Positions 41,990 through 50,227 of a stretch of 64,000 bases of DNA are shown here, piece after piece. Positions within the stretch are counted from its first letter, which is position 1. Every line of letters starts with the position of its first letter. A program made the translations under genes and the position numbers. The DNA is taken from assembly GCA_020025235.1 (NCBI GenBank), contig JAHHSL010000001.1:1-64000 (forward strand), read 5' to 3'. Below the pieces are notes generated by a model. It was not told the origin of the DNA, made no database searches, and saw only the letters and a program-made list of their open reading frames with translations. This DNA comes from Ruthenibacterium sp. GTDB lineage: Bacteria; Bacillota; Clostridia; Oscillospirales; Ruminococcaceae.

Positions 41990-43285
41990 TTACTTCATCA
42001 GAGCCTTTACAAGGTCTTCTCCGCCCTGCGGCAGAATCCGCACGCGGACGCCCAGCTCTTTTTCCAGCTGTTTTACGGTTACGTCATCCAGGAATTTGTC
42101 CCGTTCCTCCCGAAGCATTACCTCGGGGATCCCAAGCGTCCGGCTGCTCAGCTTTCCTTTCAGCTGTGCGATCAGATCGGTTCCCGTCACAAGCCCTGTA
42201 ACACTGACGTTTCCGCCAAAGAAATTGTTTTTGATTTTATGCACGGTCACGCGGATCTTGGGGTACATCCCGTGCAGGGTATCCGCCAGGAATTTGATCA
42301 GCGGGTACGCCAGCTCTCCGGTCGCTATATCGATTTTGCGCATAAGCAGCGGAGATTTCTGTCCCGGAAGCGCAGCCAGAAAATCATCATGCAGCGTGCG
42401 CCACATGCCTACGCCGTTTTCCAGCTGCGCATAGTCATCGTAATATTCATCCGGCGGAATAGGGCGCTCTGCAAGCAGGAACCATTCATCGCCCGGATAA
42501 ATGATCCGCACGCCGTGTTCCTTTTTAAAGCGGTCGCCGTATTCCTCCAGAATATCCAGCACTTCGCACGCCGTTTCCTTATCATACGGCACAAGCGGGA
42601 AAAGCCCCTCCCGATAGCGCGTCAGCCCTGTGGGCACCGCCGCAATGCTGCGCACAGCAGGATACAGCCCGCCAAGCTTTTCCAGGCTTTTCCGCAGATG
42701 TTCGCCGTCATTGATGCCGCGGCACATGACAAGCTGGCAGTTCATTTCAATGCCCGCCTGTGCAAACTCGTCAATATATCGCAGCACCTCGCCCGAATGC
42801 TTGTTCGCCATCATGCGCACGCGCAGTTCGGGTTCCACGGTATGCACCGAAATATTGATCGGTGAAATACGCATTTTTTTGATGCGTTCCACCTCGTGAT
42901 CATTCAGGTTCGTCAGCGTGATATAGTTTCCGAACAAAAACGACAGACGCTCGTCATCGTCCTTAAAATACAGCGTGTCCCGAAGGCCCTTCGGAAGCTG
43001 ATCGATAAAACAGAAGATGCATTTATTGCGGCAGGAGTGTTTTTTGTCGATCAGATAGCTTTCAAATCCACAGCCAAGCGGTTCATATTCCTGTTTTTCG
43101 ATCGTAAGATATTCCAGTTTTGCATCGCGTACCAATGCAAGTTCCAGCTTCGGGCCGGAGGAATAAAACTCGTAATCGAGCATATCGTTGATTTCGTTTC
43201 CGTCAATGGAAAGAAGTGTTGTGCCTGCCAGCCCTTCCCGTTCTGCCGCAGACCCTTTATCCGCATTTACTACCTTAACTGCCAT
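41990..43285 (-). CDS. PDZ + radical SAM + DUF512 protein
   Basis: A 431-residue putative radical SAM enzyme of the DUF512 family (TIGR03279-like). Residues 1-55 form a PDZ-like domain (ADKGSAAEREGLAGTTLLSIDG). The radical SAM motif HSCRNKCIFCFIDQ (CxxxCxxC) is near residue 83, followed by ISVHTVEPELRVRMM. DUF512 covers the C-terminal 200 residues (ETACEVLDILEEYGDRF; YPGDEWFLL). The reaction is unknown; the gene is almost always next to der in clostridia and cyanobacteria, suggesting an RNA or ribosome-related modification, which is inference. GAGGAGGTG precedes the ATG. Confidence 0.92.
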   Translation of the reverse strand: MAVKVVNADKGSAAEREGLAGTTLLSIDGNEINDMLDYEFYSSGPKLELALVRDAKLEYLTIEKQEYEPLGCGFESYLIDKKHSCRNKCIFCFIDQLPKGLRDTLYFKDDDERLSFLFGNYITLTNLNDHEVERIKKMRISPINISVHTVEPELRVRMMANKHSGEVLRYIDEFAQAGIEMNCQLVMCRGINDGEHLRKSLEKLGGLYPAVRSIAAVPTGLTRYREGLFPLVPYDKETACEVLDILEEYGDRFKKEHGVRIIYPGDEWFLLAERPIPPDEYYDDYAQLENGVGMWRTLHDDFLAALPGQKSPLLMRKIDIATGELAYPLIKFLADTLHGMYPKIRVTVHKIKNNFFGGNVSVTGLVTGTDLIAQLKGKLSSRTLGIPEVMLREERDKFLDDVTVKQLEKELGVRVRILPQGGEDLVKALMK

Positions 43286-43311
43286 TCGTGCACCTCCTCG
43301 GTTCAGAATAA

Positions 43312-43345
43312 AATAAAAAGGAGAAGGATCGCTCCCTCTCCTTTT
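43312..43345 (-). terminator. Terminator after rpmF
   Basis: AAAAGGAGA and TCTCCTTTT pair with a loop of 12 bases; T run on the minus strand. It lies 13 bases past the rpmF stop and 27 bases before the DUF512 gene, so it probably separates the yceD-rpmF unit or attenuates read-through. Confidence 0.65.
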
Positions 43346-43357
43346 GCGGGAAGCTGA

Positions 43358-43540
43358 TTACGCTTCCTTTTTGATGATTTCCTTGCCCTTGTAGTAGCCG
43401 CAATTGCCGCATACCTGGTGGGGAAGTTTGTATTCGCCGCACTGCGTGCACTTCGTCAGCGTGGGTGCGGTCAGCTTCCACACAGAGGAGCGCCGTTTAT
43501 CACGTCTTGCCTTGGAAATCTTTCTCTTGGGTACTGCCAC
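43358..43540 (-). CDS. rpmF: 50S ribosomal protein L32
   Basis: L32 (60 aa), recognised by AVPKRKISKARRDKRRS at the start and a zinc ribbon CTQCGEYKLPHQVCGNCGYYKG. The start is GTG at 43540, giving M-AVPKRK as in other bacteria; GGAGG lies 8 bases before it. A longer ATG frame (43549) would place the start inside the spacer after the ribosome site. It follows yceD by 25 bases, the usual pair. Confidence 0.96.
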   Translation of the reverse strand: MAVPKRKISKARRDKRRSSVWKLTAPTLTKCTQCGEYKLPHQVCGNCGYYKGKEIIKKEA

Positions 43541-43565
43541 TATAAGCACCTCCTCAGATGTGAAT

Positions 43566-44060
43566 CTAATCTTTGAGCAGTTGTTTCAATATAGAAAGCC
43601 TTTCGTCTACGGGATCGCTGGTTTCATGCCTGCAAGAGCATGGTTTTCGATTTCCGCAAACCGGGCAAAGCCCTGCACAATCATCGCTGCAAAGCAGCAC
43701 TGTGGGGATCTCGAGCAATAGCTCGTCATACGCAAGTTCTTTTACATCCAAACGGCCCTCCGGTGTGAAAGGCAGTTCAGCGTCCGGATCTTCCAGATCC
43801 GCTTCGCGTATTGTGTATACTCGCTCAACCTCAAACGGGCGGACACATTCTTCCAGACAGCGGGCACATTCGTATTGAACCTGTGCCTTTACCCGGATTG
43901 AAAGTTCCAGAAGCCCCGCCGACAAGACCATGTCAATCTGCACATCTGCCGGTTCGGGCACCGTATACCCCGGAAAATCATCTTCTGAAAGATCTGCGGA
44001 TACTGAAACGGACACCGGTTCAGTATAAGTGTCAAAGATTTTTTTGACGTCGATCAGCAT
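43566..44060 (-). CDS. yceD: YceD family protein (DUF177)
   Basis: A 164-residue DUF177/YceD protein, linked to 23S rRNA accumulation and ribosome assembly in other bacteria. CARCLEECVRPFEVE in the middle, DLEDPDAE.., then VKELAYDELLLEIPTVLLCSDDCAGLCPVCG near the C-terminus are conserved, and paired cysteines could bind zinc. The ATG at 44060 follows GAGGAGG. It precedes rpmF, and a strong promoter lies at 44089-44116. Confidence 0.92.
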   Translation of the reverse strand: MLIDVKKIFDTYTEPVSVSVSADLSEDDFPGYTVPEPADVQIDMVLSAGLLELSIRVKAQVQYECARCLEECVRPFEVERVYTIREADLEDPDAELPFTPEGRLDVKELAYDELLLEIPTVLLCSDDCAGLCPVCGNRKPCSCRHETSDPVDERLSILKQLLKD

Positions 44061-44088
44061 GGTGAGCCTCCTCAAAGGTTGCCTGATA

Positions 44089-44116
44089 ATTATACCATAC
44101 CACCAGAACTTGTCAA
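44089..44116 (-). promoter_or_regulatory. Strong sigma-A promoter of yceD-rpmF
   Basis: Minus-strand consensus TTGACA (44111-44116), 16-base spacer, consensus TATAAT (44089-44094), 29 bases before the start. Confidence 0.85.
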
Positions 44117-44151
44117 GTACATTTCCGCAAAAAATGCGATTAAATACTCAC

Positions 44152-44184
44152 AAAAACAGAGGGCACAAGTTTTTGCGCCCTCTG
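44152..44184 (-). terminator. Terminator of the small P-loop gene
   Basis: CAGAGGGC (44157-44164) pairs with GCCCTCTG (44177-44184), followed on the minus strand by TTTTTG. It lies 20 bases past the gene's stop. Confidence 0.8.
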
Positions 44185-44203
44185 CTCCGTATCTTTTTAC
44201 AGA

Positions 44204-44608
44204 TTAAAGGTATTTTTTCACGTTTTCCGTCAGGGCTTCTTCGTCTGCCGAAACGGTGACAACCAGCTTCACGCCTTCGCCGGTCAGCTCGCTGAGCAGA
44301 TCCAGCAGATTGCCAAGACCTTCCATGTCGTGATCACCGATCTTCAGCACACCATCCAGGTATACTTCAACGATGTCATAGTTTCCGGCCAGAATGCCTG
44401 CGACAAAGCCGTAAAGCATATCATAGCTGTTGATTTTATATTCGTCAACATCGATCAGACGCGCTGCGTGGTCGATATCGTACGTGAGTTTCATGGATTT
44501 TTCGATACAAACGATGTTGCCGGGAGTGGTTTTTGCGGATGCGTTGATCATATCGATCATTTTTTTCGTTTTGCCGGAGCCTTTGCTGCCAACAATCAGT
44601 TGAATCAT
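44204..44608 (-). CDS. Small P-loop protein of unknown function
   Basis: A 134-residue cytosolic protein. A Walker A motif GSKGSGKTKK is at residues 7-16; a Walker B-like hydrophobic strand ends in YDIVEVYLDG (about 78-87), and a second, VKLVVTVSADEEAL, lies near the end. This is the minimal size for a P-loop NTPase core, with no membrane segment or extra domain. Similar small clostridial proteins are sometimes labelled PilT-like or just ATP-binding, but no function is established to my knowledge. GGAGG precedes the ATG. It lies 38 bases after pgi and is ended by its own terminator. Confidence 0.78.
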   Translation of the reverse strand: MIQLIVGSKGSGKTKKMIDMINASAKTTPGNIVCIEKSMKLTYDIDHAARLIDVDEYKINSYDMLYGFVAGILAGNYDIVEVYLDGVLKIGDHDMEGLGNLLDLLSELTGEGVKLVVTVSADEEALTENVKKYL

Positions 44609-44646
44609 AGGAATGCCTCCTTTATTTTAACACCATCCGGTGTGGT

Positions 44647-45981
44647 TTAACGAAGTTTTGCCTCAAGCTCTGCCTTGCGGTCTTCATAACCGGGCTTGCC
44701 GAGCAGCGCAAACATATTTTTCTTGTAGCTTTCAACGCCCGGCTGGTTGAACGGGTTCACGCCGAGCATGTATCCGCTGATAGCACATGCCTTTTCAAAG
44801 AAATAAATCAGGTAGCCGAGATCTGCTTCTGCCAGGCTTTCCACCTCCAGCACGATGTTCGGGACACCGCCGTCGGTATGTGCAAGGATCGTGCCTTCCA
44901 TTGCCTTGCGGTTCACAACGCTCATGTTCTGGCCGGCAAGGAAATCAAGGCCGTCAAAGTTATCGGCACTTTTTTCAAGGTACAGGTCACGCTGCGGGTT
45001 TTTGATATCCACAACGGTCTCGAACATCACGCGGGAACCATCCTGTACAAACTGTCCCATGGAGTGCAGATCCGTCGAGAAAATAACGCTTGCCGGGAAC
45101 AGACCCTTCTGATCCTTGCCTTCGCTTTCCCCGAACAGCTGTTTGTACCATTCGTTCATCATTGTGAAGTTCGGCTCGTAGCATGCAAGCAGCTCCACAG
45201 CCTTGCCCTTGCGGTACAGGATGTTGCGGGCCGCCGCGTAACGGTAGCACTGGTTGTTTTCGTCGCAGACGGCAAGTTCTTCGCGTGCCTTTGCCGCACC
45301 GGCCATCAGTGCGTCGATATCGCACCCCGCCGCCGCGATCGGCAGCAGGCCGACGGCTGTCAGTACAGAATAGCGGCCGCCCACGTCATCGGGAACCACG
45401 AATGTCTCGTAGCCTTCTGCGTCGGAAAGCTCTTTCAGTGTGCCGCGCGCCTTGTCGGTGGTTGCGAAGATGCGCTCTCTTGCGCCTTCCTTGCCGTATT
45501 TCTTTTCCAGCTTATCCTTGAAGATCCGGAACGCAAGTGCCGGTTCGGTGGTTGTGCCGGATTTGGAAATGATATTGACGGAAAAATCCTTGCCCTCACA
45601 GGCATCCAGCACGCTCTGCAGATAAGCGGGGCTGATGGAATTGCCGACGAAGAAGATCTGCGGGTCATCCTTGACGATGCTGTTGTACAAAACGCCCTTC
45701 ACGGCTTCGATCACGGCGCGTGCGCCGAGGTAGCTGCCGCCGATGCCGATCACGACCAGCACATCGCTGTTTGCACGGATCTTCGCCGCTGCCTTTTTAA
45801 TTCGCTCAAATTCCTGTTTATCATAATCGACCGGAAGATCGATCCAGCCGAGAAAATCGTTGCCAAGACCCGTTTTTTCATGCAGTGTGGTGTGCGCCAG
45901 ACGCACCTGCGGGAACGCTGCTGAAAATTCTTCTTCCGAAACAAACTTCGCAAGATGTTTGTCATTCATTTTGACACCCAT
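44647..45981 (-). CDS. pgi: Glucose-6-phosphate isomerase
   Basis: Pgi (444 aa) interconverts glucose-6-phosphate and fructose-6-phosphate in glycolysis. VIGIGGSYLGARAVIEAV, IISKSGTTTEPALAFRIFK (phosphate-binding SKSGTT), the conserved HSMGQFVQDG, and the C-terminal Gln-Pro-Gly region NPFNQPGVESYKKNMF show it to be the short bacterial form. The ATG at 45981 follows GGAGG by 8 bases; a TTG frame at 45996 would use that same ribosome site as codons and is rejected. It has its own promoter at 46014-46042. Confidence 0.96.
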   Translation of the reverse strand: MGVKMNDKHLAKFVSEEEFSAAFPQVRLAHTTLHEKTGLGNDFLGWIDLPVDYDKQEFERIKKAAAKIRANSDVLVVIGIGGSYLGARAVIEAVKGVLYNSIVKDDPQIFFVGNSISPAYLQSVLDACEGKDFSVNIISKSGTTTEPALAFRIFKDKLEKKYGKEGARERIFATTDKARGTLKELSDAEGYETFVVPDDVGGRYSVLTAVGLLPIAAAGCDIDALMAGAAKAREELAVCDENNQCYRYAAARNILYRKGKAVELLACYEPNFTMMNEWYKQLFGESEGKDQKGLFPASVIFSTDLHSMGQFVQDGSRVMFETVVDIKNPQRDLYLEKSADNFDGLDFLAGQNMSVVNRKAMEGTILAHTDGGVPNIVLEVESLAEADLGYLIYFFEKACAISGYMLGVNPFNQPGVESYKKNMFALLGKPGYEDRKAELEAKLR

Positions 45982-46013
45982 GAGAAGCGCCTCCAACTTT
46001 TTTTGATATACTA

Positions 46014-46042
46014 AATATATAGGATAGCGCGTCCTGTGTCAA
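46014..46042 (-). promoter_or_regulatory. Sigma-A promoter of pgi
   Basis: Minus-strand TTGACA (46037-46042), 17-base spacer, TATATT (46014-46019). It starts about 20 bases past the dacF stop, so pgi has its own start. Confidence 0.8.
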
Positions 46043-46060
46043 GCCGACATTGTGGAATTT

Positions 46061-47347
46061 CTACAAAACAAACAGTGATTTTGTAAGAAGTGACAAGGCA
46101 GTGTCCCAATCCATGCGCGGAACACTGCATGCGCACAGTACGGGATATTCTCCCAGTGTTTCGTCGGCGATCTTCAGCGTGACCGTCCCGATTTTATCCC
46201 CTTCGCACACGGGTGCATCCAGATAATCCGGCAGCGAAAGCTCGGTTTTCAGTTCCTTTGCCTCTCCTTTTTTCACCAGAAGCCTGCGCGGCACCTCGTA
46301 CCGGATTTCCGCATCCTGCTGCGTGCCGCCCGCCACCGGCAGCAGGATCGGCGCCGCCGGCTCGATCTGCGGGAACGGCACCGCTTCGTACGAGGCAAAG
46401 CCGTAATCGAGCATCTGCGCCGCCGCTTCAAACCGCTCCTTGCCGGAGGGCGAGCCCAGCACCACCGCCAGAAGTCCGGTTCCTTCCCGCACGGCGCTTG
46501 CAGAAATGCACACGCCCGCGCCGTTTGTGGTCCCGGTTTTCAGCCCCGTGATGCCGCGGTATGTGCGCAGCATTTTATTGGTGTTCGTCAGCTGCGTCTG
46601 TCCGCCGCGCAGCGTATCCGTCCAGATGCCGGAATATTCCAGGATACGCGGATGACGCAAAAGCGCCAGCGACATGATCGCCACATCGCGCGCACTGGAA
46701 TAATGCCCGCTTGCATCAAGACCGCAGGCATTGATGAAATGTGTGTGCTGCATGCCCAGCTCTGCCGCGCGCGCATTCATCATTTCGGCGAAGACGGGTT
46801 CCGACCCGCCCACATATTCCGCAACCGCCACAGCCGCGTCATTGGCGCTGCATACGCAGATCGCCTTGATCAGTTCATCGAGCGTAAACTCCTCGCCCGG
46901 TTCCAGCCAGATCTGGCTGCCGCCCATGTTATAAGCATGCTCACTGATCGGCACAATATCCGACATGGAAATTTTGCCCGCTTCCACGGCTTCCAGCGTC
47001 AGCAGCAGCGTCATCACCTTTGTGATCGACGCCATGGGCACCTCCTGATCGGGGTCTTTTGCATACAGGATATCGCCGGTGTCGATCGAAATGAGCAGCG
47101 CATTGCGGCACGGCGGTGTCAGCGAAGGCATGGAAAAGCGCGGGTTTTCCTGAATGCTGTCCGCAATGACGCTGTGCGGGTTTTCCTTTTCCGGCGGCGC
47201 CTCGTTTTCCTGGGTAAGGTACAGCACCGGCTGTTCCTCCACCGGTTCTTCCGCGGTTGCCGATGCATACGGTGTGACACACGATGCGGCAAACGCAAAC
47301 AGCAGCATAACGGATGCCAGACGCATCCTGAGTTTCCGAATCAGCAT
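46061..47347 (-). CDS. dacF: D-alanyl-D-alanine carboxypeptidase (DacF/PBP5 type)
   Basis: A 428-residue penicillin-binding protein of the S11 family that trims the terminal D-Ala from peptidoglycan stem peptides. A signal peptide (1-30) precedes the catalytic domain: SITK (Ser107, Lys110), SAN (167-169) and KTG (270-272). A C-terminal beta domain (about 330-415) and an amphipathic tail (WDTALSLLTKSLFVL) for membrane attachment follow. In spore formers this type helps set cortex cross-linking. Whether this copy is sporulation-specific cannot be told. GGAGG precedes the ATG by 6 bases. Confidence 0.94.
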   Translation of the reverse strand: MLIRKLRMRLASVMLLFAFAASCVTPYASATAEEPVEEQPVLYLTQENEAPPEKENPHSVIADSIQENPRFSMPSLTPPCRNALLISIDTGDILYAKDPDQEVPMASITKVMTLLLTLEAVEAGKISMSDIVPISEHAYNMGGSQIWLEPGEEFTLDELIKAICVCSANDAAVAVAEYVGGSEPVFAEMMNARAAELGMQHTHFINACGLDASGHYSSARDVAIMSLALLRHPRILEYSGIWTDTLRGGQTQLTNTNKMLRTYRGITGLKTGTTNGAGVCISASAVREGTGLLAVVLGSPSGKERFEAAAQMLDYGFASYEAVPFPQIEPAAPILLPVAGGTQQDAEIRYEVPRRLLVKKGEAKELKTELSLPDYLDAPVCEGDKIGTVTLKIADETLGEYPVLCACSVPRMDWDTALSLLTKSLFVL

Positions 47348-47428
47348 ATTTCTCCTCCTTATTGGTGCTTCTTTCAGTTAACTATATGATGCTTGGGCAT
47401 ACTGCATGCACTTTTGTGCGTTCGATAC

Positions 47429-47457
47429 TTGTGGTTTTGCCGCAGGTTTTGTATAAT
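47429..47457 (+). promoter_or_regulatory. Sigma-A promoter of mtaB
   Basis: TTGTGG (47429-47434), 17-base spacer, consensus TATAAT (47452-47457), 31 bases before the TTG start. Confidence 0.7.
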
Positions 47458-47487
47458 AAAAGCGATATTCCGATTTGAGGTGACATT

Positions 47488-48780
47488 TTGAAAGTTGCAT
47501 TCTATACGCTGGGCTGCAAGGTGAACCAGAACGAAACCGGCGCCCTTGCCCAGCTTTTTTATGAAAACGGGTTTGAACCCGCGCAGGAGGATGAAACAGC
47601 CGACGTATACATCGTCAACAGCTGCACGGTCACTTCCGGCGGCGACAAAAAAAGCCGCCAGTGGCTGCGCCGCGCAAAGCGCCTGAATCCGGACGCCGTC
47701 ATGGTGCTTATGGGCTGCTTCCCGCAGGCATTTCCCGAACAGGCCGCCGCTGTGGAAGAAGCCGATATCATCACCGGCTCCAAGGCGCGCCGCAGTGTGC
47801 TCAACCATGTGCTGCAGTTCATGCAGGACGGCCAGCGCATTGTGGATATCGTGCCGCACACCAAGGGCGAGTTGTTTGAAGAGCTGCCCATGGAGCGCCT
47901 GGAAGGCCACACCCGCGCATTTATGAAGATCGAGGACGGCTGCAACCGGCGCTGCGCCTACTGCGTGATCCCGCGCGCCCGCGGCAATGTGCGCAGCCGC
48001 AGCGAGGAAAGCATCCTCAACGAGCTGCACGCTCTGGCACGAAGCGGCTATTCAGAGGTCGTGTTCTCCGGCATCAATCTTTCCAGCTACGGCCTTGACA
48101 CCGGCACGGATCTTGGCGAGATCGTCGCAAAGGCCGCGCAGGTTCCGGGCATCCGGCGCATCCGTCTGGGCAGTCTGGAACCGGATCTGATGACAGACGA
48201 TATGATCGAACGCATGGCGCGCGTGCCGGAGGTATGCCCGCAGTTCCATTTATCGCTGCAGAGCGGCTGCGACGCCACGCTGCGCCGCATGCGCCGCGTT
48301 TACGATACCGCCCAGTACACCGAGGTCGTCCGCAAGCTGCGCGCCGCGTTCCCGAACGCATCCTTCACCACCGACATCATCGTCGGCTTTCCCGGCGAAA
48401 CGCAGGAGGATCTTCAGGCGAGTGTGCGCTATGTGCAGGAAATCGGCTTTTTGAAGGTGCATGTCTTTGGCTATTCCCGCCGTTTCGGCACGCCTGCCTA
48501 CGATATGCCCGATCAGGTGGATGAAGCCGAAAAGACGCGGCGTGTTCACATCCTGCAGACGGCTGCCGACGATGTGCGCGCCGAAGTGATTGCGGCAATG
48601 GAGGGCCGTCCGGTCGAAGTGCTGCTGGAACGTCCGGTCAATGCATCGACGTTTACGGGATACACCAAGGAATACGTTCCCGTGCTGATCTGCGCCCCCG
48701 GGCATCGTCAGGGCGATATCGTCCCCGCCGTTCTCGGCGCATACGACGGCATGCGCTGCACCGCTTCCCTTTCCGAATGA
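47488..48780 (+). CDS. mtaB: tRNA t6A37 methylthiotransferase
   Basis: MtaB (YqeV, 430 aa) adds a methylthio group to t6A37 of tRNA, giving ms2t6A. The N-terminal UPF0004 domain binds one iron-sulfur cluster (TLGCKVNQNE, NSCTVTSGGDKKSR, LMGCFPQ), the radical SAM domain a second (GCNRRCAYCVIPRARG), and a C-terminal TRAM domain (about 365-430) binds RNA. It uses the product of the ywlC pathway. The start is TTG at 47488 with GAGGTG 5-6 bases before. A bidirectional terminator separates it from the converging superoxide reductase. Confidence 0.95.
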   Translation: MKVAFYTLGCKVNQNETGALAQLFYENGFEPAQEDETADVYIVNSCTVTSGGDKKSRQWLRRAKRLNPDAVMVLMGCFPQAFPEQAAAVEEADIITGSKARRSVLNHVLQFMQDGQRIVDIVPHTKGELFEELPMERLEGHTRAFMKIEDGCNRRCAYCVIPRARGNVRSRSEESILNELHALARSGYSEVVFSGINLSSYGLDTGTDLGEIVAKAAQVPGIRRIRLGSLEPDLMTDDMIERMARVPEVCPQFHLSLQSGCDATLRRMRRVYDTAQYTEVVRKLRAAFPNASFTTDIIVGFPGETQEDLQASVRYVQEIGFLKVHVFGYSRRFGTPAYDMPDQVDEAEKTRRVHILQTAADDVRAEVIAAMEGRPVEVLLERPVNASTFTGYTKEYVPVLICAPGHRQGDIVPAVLGAYDGMRCTASLSE

Positions 48781-48800
48781 TATTGCATTTCAAAGCGCAC

Positions 48801-48836
48801 AAAAGCGGCGTGACTTTTCGTCACGCCGCTTTTTTT
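48801..48836. terminator. Bidirectional terminator between mtaB and superoxide reductase
   Basis: AAAAGCGGCGTGAC and GTCACGCCGCTTTT form a 14-bp stem with a 5-base loop and T runs on both strands; the two genes converge here. Confidence 0.9.
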
Positions 48837-48845
48837 CATACGTTC

Positions 48846-49214
48846 TTACGCTTTCCACAGTCCGTGCAGGTTGCAGTATGCATAAACCTCCTGTACGGTT
48901 TCGCCCGCTGCAAGCCGGAAAGCCGCCTGCGGCTTTTCGGACGGTTTGAGCATTTTGAAGTGCACGCCGTCCGTTGTCCGGACTGCGATCCACTCAATAA
49001 AATGCTCTTCCAGCATCGGATGCTCCACCGCACCGACCTGAACCGTTACAAGGTCGTCTGCCTGCATTACAACCGGAACATGCTTTTCCACCGCACCATC
49101 AGAAGTGCCTGCCGTAAGCTCCGTCATTTTTTCTCCGCAGCAGAACACCGGTACATTCCGGTCGCTCAGCTTGGTGATGACATTTCCGCAGTGGCTGCAA
49201 ATATAAAATTTCAT
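48846..49214 (-). CDS. dfx: Superoxide reductase (desulfoferrodoxin, two-iron type)
   Basis: A 122-residue superoxide reductase, which reduces superoxide to peroxide without making oxygen, a typical defence in anaerobes. Centre I: Cys6, Cys9, Cys25, Cys26 (desulforedoxin site). Centre II: His45, His65, His71, Cys114 and His117, with the functional Glu43-Lys44 before His45. All iron ligands are present, so it should be active. The ATG at 49214 follows AGGAGG by 8 bases; a TTG six bases earlier is too close to it. Promoter at 49241-49270. Confidence 0.94.
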   Translation of the reverse strand: MKFYICSHCGNVITKLSDRNVPVFCCGEKMTELTAGTSDGAVEKHVPVVMQADDLVTVQVGAVEHPMLEEHFIEWIAVRTTDGVHFKMLKPSEKPQAAFRLAAGETVQEVYAYCNLHGLWKA

Positions 49215-49240
49215 CTGCAAAACCTCCTTGTTTTTCTTTT

Positions 49241-49270
49241 ATTGTATCACAACCGGCAGACGCCGGGCAA
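49241..49270 (-). promoter_or_regulatory. Promoter of superoxide reductase gene
   Basis: Minus-strand TTGCCC (49265-49270), 18-base spacer, TACAAT (49241-49246). Confidence 0.5.
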
Positions 49271-49320
49271 GGGGGTCTCTTTTTCTTCCCCTCGCCATTC
49301 CGGCTGTTTTTGCGCCGTTA

Positions 49321-49348
49321 TTGACATATGCCATAAACAATGTATAAT
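49321..49348 (+). promoter_or_regulatory. Sigma-A promoter of the DUF134-NifX-MBL-NifX operon
   Basis: Consensus TTGACA (49321-49326), 16-base spacer, consensus TATAAT (49343-49348). Palindromic operator-like sites overlap its -35/spacer and its start region. Confidence 0.85.
49322..49333. promoter_or_regulatory. Operator-like palindrome, copy 1
   Basis: TGACATATGCCA matches the perfect 12-bp palindrome TGGCATATGCCA at 11 of 12 bases. It overlaps the -35 element and spacer. Confidence 0.55.
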
Positions 49349-49361
49349 GAAAGTAAGTGAA

Positions 49362-49373
49362 TGGCATATGCCG
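49362..49373. promoter_or_regulatory. Operator-like palindrome, copy 2
   Basis: TGGCATATGCCG matches the palindrome TGGCATATGCCA at 11 of 12 bases, with a perfect 10-bp core GGCATATGCC. Its centre is 40 bp from copy 1, near four helical turns, so a regulator could bind both on the same face. Confidence 0.55.
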
Positions 49374-49462
49374 AAAACACCGTGCCGCACAGGGCACTGC
49401 ACTTACAGTGTTTGCCCGGATGGCGTTCGGCTTTTCAACAATGACCCGAAAGGAGACTGCCT

Positions 49463-49843
49463 GTGCCGCGACCGATCAAATGCAGAAGTGTCTGCCGTCT
49501 TCCCAAGGTGCGGGAATTTCGCCCCGCGTCCGATTCCCCGGTCTGCGCAAAAACCGTTACTCTGACGGTCGATGAGTATGAATCGATCCGTCTGATCGAC
49601 CATGAGGGGCTTTCGCAGGAGGAGTGCGGAGCATATATGCAGATTGCACGCACCACCGTACAGCAGATCTACAATAACGCCCGCCGCAAAATCGCCGATG
49701 TGCTGGTAAGCGGCAGTGCACTGAAAATCGAAGGCGGAAACTACACGCTGTGCCGCGAACATTCCAGCTGCTGTTCGTGCAGCGACTGTCTGCGCCGCAG
49801 AAGATGTCAGAACGCCCATTGCAAAACGGAGGAAACCATATGA
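49463..49843 (+). CDS. DUF134 (UPF0251) DNA-binding protein
   Basis: A 126-residue predicted regulator. PRPIKCRSVCRLPKVREFRP is the DUF134 N-terminus, followed by a sigma-70 region 4-like helix-turn-helix (LTVDEYESIRLIDHEGLSQEECGAYMQIARTTVQQIYNNAR). The C-terminal 35 residues are Cys-rich (CREHSSCCSCSDCLRRRRCQNAHC), likely a metal or redox-sensing site. The start is GTG at 49463, preceded by AAAGGAG. It overlaps the next gene by 4 bases (ATGA). It is the obvious candidate to bind the two palindromes at its own promoter; that is inference. Confidence 0.9.
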   Translation: MPRPIKCRSVCRLPKVREFRPASDSPVCAKTVTLTVDEYESIRLIDHEGLSQEECGAYMQIARTTVQQIYNNARRKIADVLVSGSALKIEGGNYTLCREHSSCCSCSDCLRRRRCQNAHCKTEETI

Positions 49844-50196
49844 TCATCGCTGTTCCGCTTGATGAAAACAAGCAGGATGTATGCCCCTCGTTCGGGCGTG
49901 CACCGTTTTTTCTGATTTATGATTCCGATGCAAAGGATTCGCAGATCCTGGAGAATCCCGCCGCTGAAGCACAGGGCGGCGCCGGGCTGAAATCCGCCCA
50001 GTTTGCCGCGGATCAGGACGCTGACGCCCTTGTTACCATACGGTGCGGTGAAAACGCTGCCGAGGTGCTGCGCGACGCTGAAATTGCGATCTATAAGGCC
50101 GAGGGGATCAATGCGCTCGCCAATGCAGAAGCCTGTGCCGAAAACCGCCTTGCGCCGCTTACGCACTTTCACGCCGGCTTTGTCGGCGGACACTGA
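49840..50196 (+). CDS. NifX/NifB-type dinitrogenase cofactor-like protein, copy 1
   Basis: A 118-residue single-domain protein of the dinitrogenase iron-molybdenum cofactor family (NifX/NafY, PF02579 type). IIAVPLDENKQDVCPSFGRAPFFLIYDSD is the typical start, and AAEAQGGAGLKSAQFAADQDADALVTI the core. Such stand-alone proteins occur in many anaerobes without nitrogenase and are thought to bind iron-sulfur or metal cofactors. It shares the family with the gene at 51088. GGAGG precedes the ATG. It is coupled to the DUF134 gene. Confidence 0.9.
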   Translation: MIIAVPLDENKQDVCPSFGRAPFFLIYDSDAKDSQILENPAAEAQGGAGLKSAQFAADQDADALVTIRCGENAAEVLRDAEIAIYKAEGINALANAEACAENRLAPLTHFHAGFVGGH

Positions 50197-50227
50197 TGCC
50201 GCAGCGGACGAAAAGGAGTGAATTTCC

